Below are positions 1-8,812 of a stretch of DNA of 64,000 nt, piece by piece. The position numbers and the translations under genes were made by a program. The DNA is taken from assembly GCF_900177675.1 (NCBI RefSeq), contig NZ_FXWM01000001.1:5527001-5591000 (forward strand), given 5' to 3'. Source of the stretch: Bacillus sp. OV166 (GTDB lineage Bacteria; Bacillota; Bacilli; Bacillales; Cytobacillaceae). Every line of letters starts with the position of its first letter. Within the stretch, counting starts at the first letter, position 1. The notes under the pieces were generated by a model. It did not search any database. It saw only the letters and a program-made list of their open reading frames with translations, and was not told where the DNA came from.

Positions 1-683
1 AACATAAAAATAACTGTCATATAAATAATGGCTGCCAAAAAGCGAAGATTCCATCCCTTCCCTCTTAAACAATCAGTTAACCAAAAGAACCCCATGGCCG
101 TTAAAAAAAAGAAAAATCCTAAAACAATGCTTGCATAAAATGGTAAGAGGGTGAGCACCAAATAATCCGTCCATGCTCCCTCACCGTTACGAATGTTAAG
201 AAGTGCCCATAGTGCAAGCGGCATTCCCAATGTACTCAGCATCCCAGACGGCCAAAAAGGCGTCAAGGCAAAGGCAAGAGCGGTTCCAATTTGTAAAAAC
301 AGCCACTTCTCCCCAGGTAAAAAGTGTTTTTTTAAGAGCCAATACATGCCAAAAAAAGCTACGATTCTTGTTAGAGCTTGGCTTAAACCATAGGCGATCA
401 TTGTTGGGAAAAGTGCGTAAAGCCAGACAATGATACTGTATTCGGTCCCAAAGGCATTTCTAGATAATTTTCCATTGATGATTTGGGGTATCGTCGCATC
501 AACAGGACCAAACATTTCTCCACTTCTCGCTAAAACCTTATACCATGCCAGGTTCGAATCAAGATTATCATGAACACGTATATGTGCATTTTCCTGGAGA
601 ATAAAAAGTGGAGAAAGATAGGCCGCTATAACAAGGAGAGCAATGATGATGAATCTTTGCTCTTTTTTGGTTTCAATAAGCAC
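1..683 (-). CDS. DUF6044-family membrane protein (YkoS-like), 3' end cut by window
   Basis: Open frame on the minus strand from a GTG at 683 with GAGGTG seven bases upstream; it runs off the window, so about 227 residues are visible and the C-terminus is missing. The N-terminus has a hydrophobic segment (residues about 9-28), then an extracytoplasmic-looking stretch containing AHIRVHDNLDSN and further hydrophobic segments from about residue 90 on. The HDNLDSN stretch resembles what I remember of B. subtilis YkoS and the uncharacterised DUF6044 family of polytopic membrane proteins; this is from memory, not a search. No function is known to me. A Spo0E-like gene lies upstream in the same orientation behind a strong terminator, so this is probably a separate transcript. 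Confidence 0.6.
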   Translation of the reverse strand, partial: MLIETKKEQRFIIIALLVIAAYLSPLFILQENAHIRVHDNLDSNLAWYKVLARSGEMFGPVDATIPQIINGKLSRNAFGTEYSIIVWLYALFPTMIAYGLSQALTRIVAFFGMYWLLKKHFLPGEKWLFLQIGTALAFALTPFWPSGMLSTLGMPLALWALLNIRNGEGAWTDYLVLTLLPFYASIVLGFFFFLTAMGFFWLTDCLRGKGWNLRFLAAIIYMTVIFM

Positions 684-770
684 TCTTCTTCACCTCGTAG
701 GTCAAAACTTAAAAAGGACAATTCCGTTTTAACGTTTGCCTATTGGGAAAATATTATTCCCATTTAACAA

Positions 771-802
771 AAATAAACCTTCCGGGTTTACCGGAAGGTT
801 TT
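771..802 (-). terminator. Intrinsic terminator after the Spo0E-like gene
   Basis: Perfect 11-bp inverted repeat (775-785 with 791-801) with a 5-base loop. On the minus strand it is followed by a T-rich tract, and it sits 18 bases past the stop codon of the Spo0E-like gene. Confidence 0.75.
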
Positions 803-818
803 ATATTGTGGACATGAA

Positions 819-980
819 TTAATGTTCTCGAAAATTATAATAGACATTTAATAGAGAATCGAGTTTCTGGCTGCATTGTACTACATTTGGATTAGAATAA
901 CCGTAAAGATGCGCTAATTCAACCATTTCTGACCTTGTTTTTTCAATTTTTGATAGTAGCGTATTCAAACCAATCCCCAT
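819..980 (-). CDS. Spo0E-family aspartyl-phosphate phosphatase (53 aa)
   Basis: Translated from ATG at 980, preceded by AGAGGG. The 53-residue product carries the family signature SQKLD at residues 37-41, inside a predicted two-helix hairpin with LLNVYYNF after it. Spo0E-like proteins dephosphorylate the response regulator Spo0A~P and so delay sporulation; the SQxxD motif supplies the acidic catalytic residue. Small size is normal for the family (about 50-85 residues). It stands alone between a terminator and the divergent yugO gene. Which member (Spo0E, YisI, YnzD or another) cannot be decided from sequence alone. Confidence 0.85.
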   Translation of the reverse strand: MGIGLNTLLSKIEKTRSEMVELAHLYGYSNPNVVQCSQKLDSLLNVYYNFREH

Positions 981-1124
981 GTAACTCAACCCTCTTTCTA
1001 TGTTGTAACTATATTAATGTTAATAACCATAATTTATAAGTTTTAAGCATTAAATACAAGTAGATTAGAGAAAAATATTCGTATCTTTTGTGAACATTGA
1101 CCTATTTTTAAAATTATCAAGTAG

Positions 1125-1160
1125 TCCTATTAGATCGATTCTTTTTCGTCAATAATAGGA
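1125..1160 (+). other. Inverted repeat in the yugO upstream region
   Basis: Perfect 8-bp inverted repeat (1125-1132 with 1153-1160), 20-base loop, about 60 bases before the yugO start. It could be an operator or leader hairpin. No T-run follows, and the region lacks the conserved blocks I would expect for the c-di-AMP (ydaO) riboswitch. Confidence 0.25.
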
Positions 1161-1222
1161 ATAACTGTTTCAGCAACAAATCTAAGTGATGGAGCTAGAT
1201 CACGAGAAAAGAGGTGACATTC

Positions 1223-2209
1223 GTGCCGAACAGAGTATATATCAGTTTCTTGCGTTTACCGCTCCTCGTTCGAATTCTATTAATTGCGTTGCTAGTGTTT
1301 CTCTCATTTGGAATATCCATTCATTTTTTAGAGCCTGATACGTTTCCCACCATTTTTGATGGCATTTGGTGGGCCATTATTACTGCATCAACAGTCGGGT
1401 ATGGCGATTATGTACCACATTCCTTCTTAGGAAGACTAACAGCGTTAATTTTAATACTGTTAGGTGTTGGATTCGTTTCCTCCTATTTTGGAACATTGGC
1501 AGCCGCTGCCGTTACGAAACAAGATGCCTTTTCCGAAGGGAGAATTCCTTTTAAAGGCGAGGGCCATATCATCATTATCGGTTGGAATGAACGGTCGAAA
1601 GAGTTAATAAGTAAGCTTACCAACACGAAATACGCACAAATGATTGTTTTAATAGATGAAACACTTGAATCAAACCCAGTGAAATCACGGTTTGTCCACT
1701 TTATCCAAGGGAAAGGCCATGTCGATGAAACGATCATCAAAAGTGATATCAATCGAGCGGAGAAGGTGCTGATTACTGCTGACAGAGGAAACGATGAACT
1801 CCAAGCAGATATGAACAGTATTCTAACCTTACTAACGATAAAAGGGATATGTGCTCAAGTAAAATGTATCGTTGAAATATTAACGGCAGAGCAAGTGGTC
1901 AACGCCTATAGAGCTGGTGCCGACGAAGTCATACAATCCAATAAACTGACAAGTGTTTTTATGGTTAACAGCCTGCACTCAAATGGGAATGGACTCTTAT
2001 CAAACATTGTTCATGAGTTACAGGAAAGTCGATTGTCTTCCTATCGAGCCGAGGAGCAGGAGATTGGAAAGCCCTTCAGCGATGTTTGCCATATCCTTTT
2101 AAAAAAGGGCTTCCTTCTGATTGGGATTCAAAGAGGGGATGAAACCTTGCTGAATCCATCCCACTCCTTGCCAATCGAAGAAAATGATCAACTGTTAATT
2201 TTTAAATAG
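1223..2209 (+). CDS. yugO: Potassium channel YugO
   Basis: Two-TM potassium channel with a cytoplasmic RCK domain. Hydrophobic helices lie at about residues 12-33 and 72-92. Between them is the pore helix with the K+ selectivity filter TVGYGD (residues 57-62). A Rossmann-type TrkA-N domain begins near residue 113 with HIIIIGWNERS, followed by a TrkA-C-like region near the C-terminus. In B. subtilis YugO releases K+ and carries electrical signals in biofilms. The GTG at 1223 is preferred because AGAGGTG then lies at proper spacing; an upstream in-frame GTG at 1214 overlaps that site. Convergent with yugN, with almost no gap. Confidence 0.92.
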   Translation: MPNRVYISFLRLPLLVRILLIALLVFLSFGISIHFLEPDTFPTIFDGIWWAIITASTVGYGDYVPHSFLGRLTALILILLGVGFVSSYFGTLAAAAVTKQDAFSEGRIPFKGEGHIIIIGWNERSKELISKLTNTKYAQMIVLIDETLESNPVKSRFVHFIQGKGHVDETIIKSDINRAEKVLITADRGNDELQADMNSILTLLTIKGICAQVKCIVEILTAEQVVNAYRAGADEVIQSNKLTSVFMVNSLHSNGNGLLSNIVHELQESRLSSYRAEEQEIGKPFSDVCHILLKKGFLLIGIQRGDETLLNPSHSLPIEENDQLLIFK

Positions 2210-2210
2210 C

Positions 2211-2624
2211 CTAATCAGCTAGGAGCAGCATTTCCAATTCCTGTACCAATGCTTTCCCCTCATCGATATATGCTTGAGGAAAGCTAGCATCCTTATCGAC
2301 AGGCTCCTGAAACTGATTGATGGTTCCAGAAAAGGTGCCTGTTCCTGCTTCGTCATCCAGTTCCGCCTCAAATAGGTGCGACAATAGAAACGGTCTCCCT
2401 AGCTTAACTGTACAATTATTAGCATCAAGCTGCCCGTCGACCGCTTGAAAGGGCAAGCGCAAGAACTGATAGCCTTCTTCTTCACCACCATTAATTTTAT
2501 AATCAAATGCACCATGATCATAATCCCAGTTCCCGCCAATCGTATAGCCGATTGGTTTTAACTTTTTTTCAAGCTTATACAAATCAAACTGCTTACCTTC
2601 CACCTTTGATGGTACCTCAATCAT
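2211..2624 (-). CDS. yugN: YugN-like family protein
   Basis: 137-residue cytoplasmic protein starting with ATG after a TAGGGGG site. The sequence (MIEVPSKVEGKQFDLYKLEK, then GGNWDYDHGAFDYKI near residue 35) matches my memory of the YugN family, and the position between yugO and pgi is as in B. subtilis. No catalytic motif is evident. Biochemical function is unknown. The terminator at 2684-2721 separates it from pgi, whose transcript ends just upstream. Confidence 0.85.
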   Translation of the reverse strand: MIEVPSKVEGKQFDLYKLEKKLKPIGYTIGGNWDYDHGAFDYKINGGEEEGYQFLRLPFQAVDGQLDANNCTVKLGRPFLLSHLFEAELDDEAGTGTFSGTINQFQEPVDKDASFPQAYIDEGKALVQELEMLLLAD

Positions 2625-2683
2625 AAAAATTTACCCCCTAATTATCGATACAAATAGTTTCTCCAAATCAGGTAAATTTCAAT

Positions 2684-2721
2684 AAAAAAAAGAGAACTGA
2701 TTTATTTACTATCAGTTCTCT
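2684..2721 (-). terminator. Intrinsic terminator of pgi
   Basis: Perfect 11-bp stem (2691-2701 with 2711-2721) followed on the minus strand by eight T residues, ten bases past the pgi stop. Confidence 0.85.
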
Positions 2722-2731
2722 TTCTGGTTTA

Positions 2732-4078
2732 TTATAATCGTTTTTCCAATTCTGCCTTTTTCTCTTCATATCCCGGTTTTCCTAGAAGGGCAAACATATT
2801 TACTTTATAGGCTTCTACCCCTGGCTGATCGAAAGGATTTACACCCAGTAAGTAGCCGCTCATCGCGCAGGCCTTTTCAAAGAAATAAACAAGGTAGCCT
2901 AATGTATACTCATCCATTGCTGGAATGTTAACAATTAAGTTCGGCACGCCGCCATCTGTGTGGGCAAGCATGGTCCCTTGAAATGCCTTATTATTAACAA
3001 AGTCAACCGTTTGACCAGCGAGGTAATTCAGCCCATCTAAGTCATTCTCGACAGCTTCAATTTTCAACTCGTGGCGCGGCTTGTCTACCTTAATAATGGT
3101 TTCAAATAAATCACGACGACCTTCTTGAACATATTGTCCAAGCGAGTGAAGATCCGTTGAAAAATTTGCTGAAGATGGATAAATACCTTTTTGGTCTTTC
3201 CCTTCACTTTCTCCAAATAACTGCTTCCACCACTCTGAAAAATACTGTAGTCCTGGCTCATAATTAATCAGCATTTCAATCGTCTTGCCTTTATTATACA
3301 GCACATTTCTAACGACAGCGTATTGGTAGGCGGCATTATCTTCGAGTTCAGAATGAGCATAGTCGGTTTGTGCTTGCGCGGCGCCCTCCATTATTTTTTC
3401 AAGGTTTGCCCCGCTTACTGCTATCGGAAGCAGTCCTACTGCTGTTAGGACAGAATAACGGCCGCCAATATCATCGGCGATTACAAATGTCTCGTAACCC
3501 TCTTCTGTTGCTAAAGTTTTTAGAGCACCTCTTGCTTTGTCCGTTGTCGCATAGATTCGTTTGCGTGCCTCATCTTGACCATATTTTTCTTCAAGAATCT
3601 TACGGAAAATCCGGAAAGCAATTGCTGGTTCGGTTGTGGTGCCCGATTTGGAAATAACATTAATAGAGAAGTCCTTTCCATCGAGGACGTCGATTAGATC
3701 TCTCATGTAAGTAGAACTGATATTATTACCAACAAATATTACTTGAGGTGTCTTTCGTTTTTCTTTTGACAATGCATTGTAAAAACTATGCTGGAGCATT
3801 TCGATCGCAGCTCTTGCTCCAAGGTATGAACCACCGATTCCAATGACAAGAAGTACATCAGAATCAGCTTTGATTTTTTCAGCTGATTTTTGTATGCGTG
3901 AAAACTCTTCCTTATCATAGTTGGTTGGGAGTTCAATCCACCCTAAAAAGTCACTTCCTGCGCCTGTTTGCTCATGTAGAGAATGATGAGCAACTTTTAC
4001 AGCATCTCGTAAATATGTAAGTTCATGTTCTCCGAAAAAGCTTAATGCTTTTGAGTAATCAAAACGAACGTGTGTCAT
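2732..4078 (-). CDS. pgi: Glucose-6-phosphate isomerase
   Basis: 448-residue phosphoglucose isomerase, interconverting glucose-6-phosphate and fructose-6-phosphate in glycolysis and gluconeogenesis. The sugar-isomerase (SIS) fold shows as LLVIGIGGSYLGARAA (about residues 76-91) and the phosphate-binding SKSGTTTEP (about 143-151). DLHSLGQYVQEGRR in the second half corresponds to the PGI signature region. Length is typical of bacilli. Start ATG at 4078 follows CTGGAGGATC. It lies between yugN and an iron alcohol dehydrogenase, as in B. subtilis, and has its own terminator. Confidence 0.97.
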   Translation of the reverse strand: MTHVRFDYSKALSFFGEHELTYLRDAVKVAHHSLHEQTGAGSDFLGWIELPTNYDKEEFSRIQKSAEKIKADSDVLLVIGIGGSYLGARAAIEMLQHSFYNALSKEKRKTPQVIFVGNNISSTYMRDLIDVLDGKDFSINVISKSGTTTEPAIAFRIFRKILEEKYGQDEARKRIYATTDKARGALKTLATEEGYETFVIADDIGGRYSVLTAVGLLPIAVSGANLEKIMEGAAQAQTDYAHSELEDNAAYQYAVVRNVLYNKGKTIEMLINYEPGLQYFSEWWKQLFGESEGKDQKGIYPSSANFSTDLHSLGQYVQEGRRDLFETIIKVDKPRHELKIEAVENDLDGLNYLAGQTVDFVNNKAFQGTMLAHTDGGVPNLIVNIPAMDEYTLGYLVYFFEKACAMSGYLLGVNPFDQPGVEAYKVNMFALLGKPGYEEKKAELEKRL

Positions 4079-4199
4079 GCATGATCCTCCAGAAATTTAT
4101 TTTTCACTAACCACTTTATCGAATGATGAGATGATTATCAAGGAAGGTCACTTCGTGTAAGCGCACCCAATTTCGACAAATTTCTTCACAATCGATATA

Positions 4200-5363
4200 T
4201 TATAGTGATGCACGATAAATGGCTGTTACATCCTCACGGTTTAACCTAGTAAAGTTTCCAAATTCTCCGTTTTCCATCGCTCTGTCCGCCATTAACTCAA
4301 GCTTCGAATCGTCAATGTCATAATCGGCTAACCGTGAAGGTGCTTCGATACTATTCCAGAATTCACGTAACTTTTGAATGCCTTCAAGCCCTGCCTCTTC
4401 GGCACTCCTGCCTTCAGGATTAACCCCAAACACCCGAACAGCAAGCTGCTTAAAACGTTCCGGCTTCACCGCTAAATTATGGCGCATCCAGTGCGGGAAT
4501 AGGATGGCAAGACCGCCGCCATGTGGGATATCATAGACTGCTGATACAGCGTGTTCAAGATTGTGAGTAGCCCAATCGCCGCGATATCCCATATTCAAGA
4601 TGCCATTGAGTGCCATTGTACCGCAATAAAGGATCGTTGCCCGGTGTTGATAATTTTCTAGGTCTGAGAGCAATTTTGGCGCGGTTTCCATTACAGTAAT
4701 AAGTAGTGATTCACACATGCGATCTTGAAAGTCTGTATTTTCTTCTAAGTGAAAATAGTGTTCAAGGACATGTGACATCATATCGACCATTCCATAAATC
4801 GTTTGATTTCTAGGAACCGTAAACGTATTAACTGGGTCTAATATTGAGAATTCAGGGTAAGTTACTGGACTTCCCCAGCCATATTTTTCATTTGTTTCCC
4901 AATTAGTAATGACGGAACCTGGATTCATTTCTGAGCCTGTTGCCGCAAGTGTCAAGACGGTTCCAAAAGGCAGTGCATCTACTGCAAACGCCTTTTTAAT
5001 GACTATATCCCAGGCATCCCCATCATACTTCGCTCCCGCTGCAATTAGCTTTGTACAATCAATGACACTGCCGCCCCCAACTGCCAACAAGAATTCAATC
5101 CCTTCTTGTTTACAAATTTCTACCCCTTTTCGTGCGGTAGTTATCCGTGGATTCGGTTCCACTCCCGGGAGTTCAAAAACCTCAGCACCGATTTCAGATA
5201 ATAGGCTAATAACATTTTCATACAAGCCACTTCGTTTGATACTGCCGCCGCCATAGATCAGCAAAACCTTTTTACCATAACGAGGTACTTCTGTTTTTAA
5301 TTGTTCCAACTCACCTTTTCCAAAAATTAATTTGGTTGGATTCGAAAATATAAAATTTTCCAA
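4200..5363 (-). CDS. yugJ: Iron-containing alcohol dehydrogenase (YugJ/YugK-type butanol dehydrogenase)
   Basis: 387-residue group III alcohol dehydrogenase, predicted to reduce aldehydes such as butanal with NAD(P)H. The nucleotide region has YGGGSIKRSG (about residue 38) and GGGSVIDCTK (about 95). The Fe2+ ligands fit the expected Asp/His set in MVDMMSHVLEHYFH (about 193-206) and the later EHAVSAVYDIPHGG. B. subtilis carries two paralogues, yugJ and yugK, at this locus; only one is present here, so the symbol is a guess between them. TTG start at 5363 with AAAGGATGG upstream. Confidence 0.85.
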   Translation of the reverse strand: MENFIFSNPTKLIFGKGELEQLKTEVPRYGKKVLLIYGGGSIKRSGLYENVISLLSEIGAEVFELPGVEPNPRITTARKGVEICKQEGIEFLLAVGGGSVIDCTKLIAAGAKYDGDAWDIVIKKAFAVDALPFGTVLTLAATGSEMNPGSVITNWETNEKYGWGSPVTYPEFSILDPVNTFTVPRNQTIYGMVDMMSHVLEHYFHLEENTDFQDRMCESLLITVMETAPKLLSDLENYQHRATILYCGTMALNGILNMGYRGDWATHNLEHAVSAVYDIPHGGGLAILFPHWMRHNLAVKPERFKQLAVRVFGVNPEGRSAEEAGLEGIQKLREFWNSIEAPSRLADYDIDDSKLELMADRAMENGEFGNFTRLNREDVTAIYRASL

Positions 5364-5442
5364 AATAAAACACCATCCTTTACCTTTTTCATTATTAGTT
5401 ATTATGGTTCAATTTGCAAAAAAAACTAGCTAAGATCTAGAC

Positions 5443-5484
5443 AAAAAAAATCCTTGCATATTGAATAATGCAAGGATTTTTTTT
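5443..5484 (-). terminator. Terminator after glutamate dehydrogenase
   Basis: 11-bp stem (5449-5459 with 5468-5478) flanked by A8 and T8 runs, so it can work in both directions. It overlaps the dehydrogenase stop codon. Confidence 0.85.
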
Positions 5485-6766
5485 ATACCCATCCTCTAAA
5501 CAGGGAGGCCTCCGCCATTTTTCTTACACCAACCATATATGCGGCTAATCGCATATTGACGTTGCTAGTTTGCGAAAGATGATAAATATCATGAAACGAT
5601 TTGATAAGCTTGGAACGTAATTTAACTTCCACCTCATCTTCACTCCAATATAACCCCTGCTTATTTTGAACCCATTCAAAATAGGAGACTGTGACACCCC
5701 CTGCACCGGCCAAAACATCTGGAACGAGCAGAATCCCACGGTCTGTAAGAATATTCGTCGCCTCCAGCGTCGTCGGTCCATTAGCAGCTTCTACGACAAT
5801 TCCTGCTTTGATGTTAGAGGCATTTTCAGCTGTAATCTGATTTGAAATCGCTGCAGGGACCAACACATCACATTCCTGCTCTAGTAATTCTTTGTTGGTG
5901 ATTGTCCCCTCAAAAAGCGAAGTCACCGTACCAAAGCTGTCTCGGCGGTCCAAGAGATAATTAATATTTAGACCATCAGGGTTATAGAGGGCACCATACA
6001 CATCGGATATTCCAACCACTATTGCTCCCGCATCATGCATAAATTTAGCGATATAGCTGCCAGCATTCCCAAATCCTTGGACAATCACTCGGGCTCCCTT
6101 TACCTTCATTCCGCGTTTTTTGGCCGCTTCTTCAATACAAATGGTTACTCCCTTTGCCCCAGCCTTTTCCCGCCCTTCAGAACCTCCAAGTACAAGTGGC
6201 TTGCCTGTAATAAAACCGGAAGAGCCAAATTGGCGAAGACGGCTGTATTCATCCATCATCCAAGCCATAATCTGAGAATTTGTATATATATCGGGTGCCG
6301 GAATATCCTTTGTAGGTCCGACAATTTGACTGATCGCACGCACATAACCTCTGCTTAATCGCTCAAGCTCACCGAATGACATCGTTCGGGGGTTACAAAG
6401 AATCGCTCCTTTTCCCCCGCCAAAAGGCAAGTCAGCAATTCCGCATTTTAAACTCATCCACATCGATAATGCCTTTACTTCATTAGCAGTCACTTGAGGA
6501 TGAAAGCGGACACCACCCATAGTCGGTCCAACCGCATCATTATGCTGTGCCCTAAACCCGCTAAAAATTTTTGTAGAACCATCATCCATCCGAACAGGAA
6601 TTCTGACATCGGACATTCTTAACGGTTCTTTTAATAATTCGTACATTTCTTGGTTATAGCCTATTTTTTTTAATGCATCATGAATAACAATCTGTGTTGA
6701 TGTGAGTAGGTTCAATTTCTCTATATCCTTTTCATCTTCACTACTCGTTACATCATAAATCCCCAT
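5483..6766 (-). CDS. rocG: NAD-specific glutamate dehydrogenase (RocG/GudB type)
   Basis: 427-residue Glu/Leu/Phe/Val dehydrogenase that deaminates glutamate to 2-oxoglutarate. The catalytic segment ADLPFGGGKG (111-120) contains the family lysine; DIPAPD is near 154-159; and the dinucleotide fold has GFGNAG (231-236). B. subtilis has two such enzymes, RocG and GudB; the assignment to rocG rests mainly on the gene lying 25 bases downstream of rocD, so both would share an arginine/ornithine catabolic operon. ATG at 6766 follows AGGGGTG. No duplication of the kind that inactivates laboratory-strain GudB was noticed. Confidence 0.9.
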   Translation of the reverse strand: MGIYDVTSSEDEKDIEKLNLLTSTQIVIHDALKKIGYNQEMYELLKEPLRMSDVRIPVRMDDGSTKIFSGFRAQHNDAVGPTMGGVRFHPQVTANEVKALSMWMSLKCGIADLPFGGGKGAILCNPRTMSFGELERLSRGYVRAISQIVGPTKDIPAPDIYTNSQIMAWMMDEYSRLRQFGSSGFITGKPLVLGGSEGREKAGAKGVTICIEEAAKKRGMKVKGARVIVQGFGNAGSYIAKFMHDAGAIVVGISDVYGALYNPDGLNINYLLDRRDSFGTVTSLFEGTITNKELLEQECDVLVPAAISNQITAENASNIKAGIVVEAANGPTTLEATNILTDRGILLVPDVLAGAGGVTVSYFEWVQNKQGLYWSEDEVEVKLRSKLIKSFHDIYHLSQTSNVNMRLAAYMVGVRKMAEASLFRGWV

Positions 6767-6791
6767 TTTGGCACCCCTAGTTAGTAGTCCA

Positions 6792-7991
6792 TTATCCTAG
6801 AACGTTGTTAATCCTCTCTATCGCCCAATTCAATTCTTCTTTACTGATAACCAGCGGCGGCGCAAAACGAATCACCGTGTCATGTGTCTCCTTACACAGT
6901 AGACCTTGGTCCTTTAATTGTTCACAATATTTGCGGGCCGGTGCCGTTAGTTCAACACCAATAAATAAGCCGCGGCCTCGAACATCTTTGATTAACGGAT
7001 TATTAATTTCTTTTAATTTACTGAGAAAATAATCACCAAGTTCAAGGGATTTTTCAGCAAGTCTTTCATCCATTAGCACATCAAGTGCAGCAATCGAAAC
7101 CGCACATGCCATCGGATTTCCACCAAAGGTAGAACCGTGCGATCCTGGATTAAAAACACCCAAAATATCTTTATTAGCAACAACACACGAAATGGGGAAT
7201 ACGCCGCCGCCAAGTGCTTTACCGAGGATATACATGTCAGGCTCGATCCCTTCCCACTCGCATGCGAACATTTTACCTGTTCGGGCCAAACCTGCTTGAA
7301 TTTCGTCAGCAATAAACAGAATTTTATTTTCCTTACATAAATCAAAGGCCGCCTTCATAAAGCCTTCCGGCGGAATGACAATCCCAGCTTCACCTTGAAT
7401 GGGTTCAATTAAAAACGCTGCAGTATTCGGCGTAATCGCAGCTTTTAATGCCTCCAAATCACCATAAGGAATAAGTTTGATTCCTGGCAGCATTGGTCCA
7501 AATCCGCGTTTATATTCATCATCAGATGATAAGGAGACTGCCGTCATGGTCCTGCCGTGAAAGTTTCCAATACATGCAATAATTTCTGCTTGGTTCTCTG
7601 CCACACCTTTAACATCATAGCTCCAACGTCGCGCCGTTTTCACAGCCGTTTCGACTGCTTCCGCCCCTGTGTTCATTGGCAGCACCATTTCTTTATTCGT
7701 TAATTGACAAACTTTTTCATACCATGGGCCCAGCTGGTCATTATGAAAAGCACGCGAAGTTAACGTAACCTTATCTGCTTGATCCTTTAACGCTTGAATA
7801 ATTCGTGGGTGACGATGCCCTTGGTTTACCGCAGAATAAGCACTAAGCATGTCCATATATTTATTGCCTTCAGGATCTTCTACCCAAACACCCTCTGCAC
7901 GAGTGATGACAATTGGCAATGGATGATAGTTATTCGCACCGTATTTCTCCGTTTTTGCGATTAATTCATTCGAATTAACGTTTGTTGTCAT
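6792..7991 (-). CDS. rocD: Ornithine aminotransferase
   Basis: 399-residue class III PLP aminotransferase that converts ornithine plus 2-oxoglutarate to glutamate semialdehyde plus glutamate in arginine degradation. Visible motifs: NTGAEAVETAVK near 107-118, the cofactor Asp in IADEIQAG (227-234) and the Schiff-base Lys258 in LGKALGGG. Length equals that of B. subtilis RocD. ATG at 7991 has GGAGGAAATT upstream. The glutamate produced is the substrate of the dehydrogenase encoded 25 bases downstream. I could not find a clear SigL -24/-12 promoter like that known for roc genes. Confidence 0.95.
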   Translation of the reverse strand: MTTNVNSNELIAKTEKYGANNYHPLPIVITRAEGVWVEDPEGNKYMDMLSAYSAVNQGHRHPRIIQALKDQADKVTLTSRAFHNDQLGPWYEKVCQLTNKEMVLPMNTGAEAVETAVKTARRWSYDVKGVAENQAEIIACIGNFHGRTMTAVSLSSDDEYKRGFGPMLPGIKLIPYGDLEALKAAITPNTAAFLIEPIQGEAGIVIPPEGFMKAAFDLCKENKILFIADEIQAGLARTGKMFACEWEGIEPDMYILGKALGGGVFPISCVVANKDILGVFNPGSHGSTFGGNPMACAVSIAALDVLMDERLAEKSLELGDYFLSKLKEINNPLIKDVRGRGLFIGVELTAPARKYCEQLKDQGLLCKETHDTVIRFAPPLVISKEELNWAIERINNVLG

Positions 7992-8038
7992 AATGAAATT
8001 TCCTCCATTTCAAAGCTGGGATATGTATATATAGTTCT

Positions 8039-8067
8039 ATTGTAGCCGAGCTTGAAAAAAGAATGAA
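8039..8067 (-). promoter_or_regulatory. Candidate SigA promoter of the rocD operon
   Basis: On the minus strand a TACAAT -10 (8039-8044) lies 17 bases from a weak TTCATT -35 (8062-8067), about 50 bases before the rocD start. The -10 is good and the -35 poor. Confidence 0.35.
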
Positions 8068-8125
8068 CACTTCATCAAAACTTTTATTTATGAAAAAGGC
8101 TATATTTTTGTATAATTTGCGCGCA

Positions 8126-8176
8126 TAAAAAAAAAGGCCTAGTCCACTGCTAAAATCATAGCATTTGGACTAGGCT
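8126..8176 (-). terminator. Intrinsic terminator of yugI
   Basis: Long hairpin whose arms (8136-8146 and 8166-8175) hold GGCCTAGTCCA and its complement, with an inner GCTA/TAGC extension. On the minus strand it is followed by nine T residues. Confidence 0.85.
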
Positions 8177-8187
8177 TTTTTTAAAAT

Positions 8188-8595
8188 TTATTTTTTAATT
8201 AAATCTTCACGTTGAGACTGGTCAATCCATTCTTGAAGCTTATCTTTTAATGTGTTAAAGCCTTGTTGACCTTCCACTTCTGGAATAATCGCAGCTGCTT
8301 GGCGTTTACGAGGCTTCTTTGCTTTTGGAGCAGCCTGTTGTTGAACAGGTGCCTCTTCAGTAGCACGGATGGACAGACCAATCTTGCCTGCACCTTCATC
8401 TACAGATAATACTTTAACCTTAATTTCATCGCCTACTTTAAGGTGGTCATTAATATCTTTCACGTAACCATGTGTAATTTCAGAAATATGCACAAGGCCT
8501 TGGGTATTATCATCAAGCGCAACAAACGCACCATATGGTTGAATTCCTGTAACTTTACCTGCTAATATACTTCCAGTTTCGATCTTTTCTGACAT
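8188..8595 (-). CDS. yugI: S1-domain general stress protein YugI (GSP13)
   Basis: 135-residue protein with one S1 RNA-binding OB fold at about residues 7-77 (GSILAGKVTGIQPYGAFVAL, then GLVHISEI). A lysine/alanine-rich linker and the C-terminal tail GFNTLKDKLQEWID follow. It matches B. subtilis general stress protein 13, a ribosome-associated S1 protein. Start ATG at 8595 after a modest AGGAGTG. Single gene with its own terminator. Confidence 0.9.
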   Translation of the reverse strand: MSEKIETGSILAGKVTGIQPYGAFVALDDNTQGLVHISEITHGYVKDINDHLKVGDEIKVKVLSVDEGAGKIGLSIRATEEAPVQQQAAPKAKKPRKRQAAAIIPEVEGQQGFNTLKDKLQEWIDQSQREDLIKK

Positions 8596-8812
8596 GAAAA
8601 CACTCCTAAGTGATTAATTATTTTATCCATTATATATGCATTATAATATTATATCACAAAGAATGCCTTTAATCAAAAAAGATTAAAATATTAAATATAA
8701 AAGGGCTCATTCAAAAATCTTAACATAATGTTCAAGTTGTGCAGGAGAAAGATATACCAAACGTGATACACTAATAGTGAGGAAATCTATTTTTAAAGGA
8801 GAGGTGAACCAA

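Noticed and set aside
570..767. 65-codon plus-strand frame overlapping the DUF6044 gene start
   Set aside because: It is antisense to the clear minus-strand gene and has no ribosome site.
981..1222. c-di-AMP (ydaO-type) riboswitch before yugO
   Set aside because: Potassium genes often have one, but the conserved blocks are absent; only a simple inverted repeat is present.
4909..5256. 115-codon plus-strand frame inside the alcohol dehydrogenase gene
   Set aside because: Antisense shadow of a full-length recognised enzyme.
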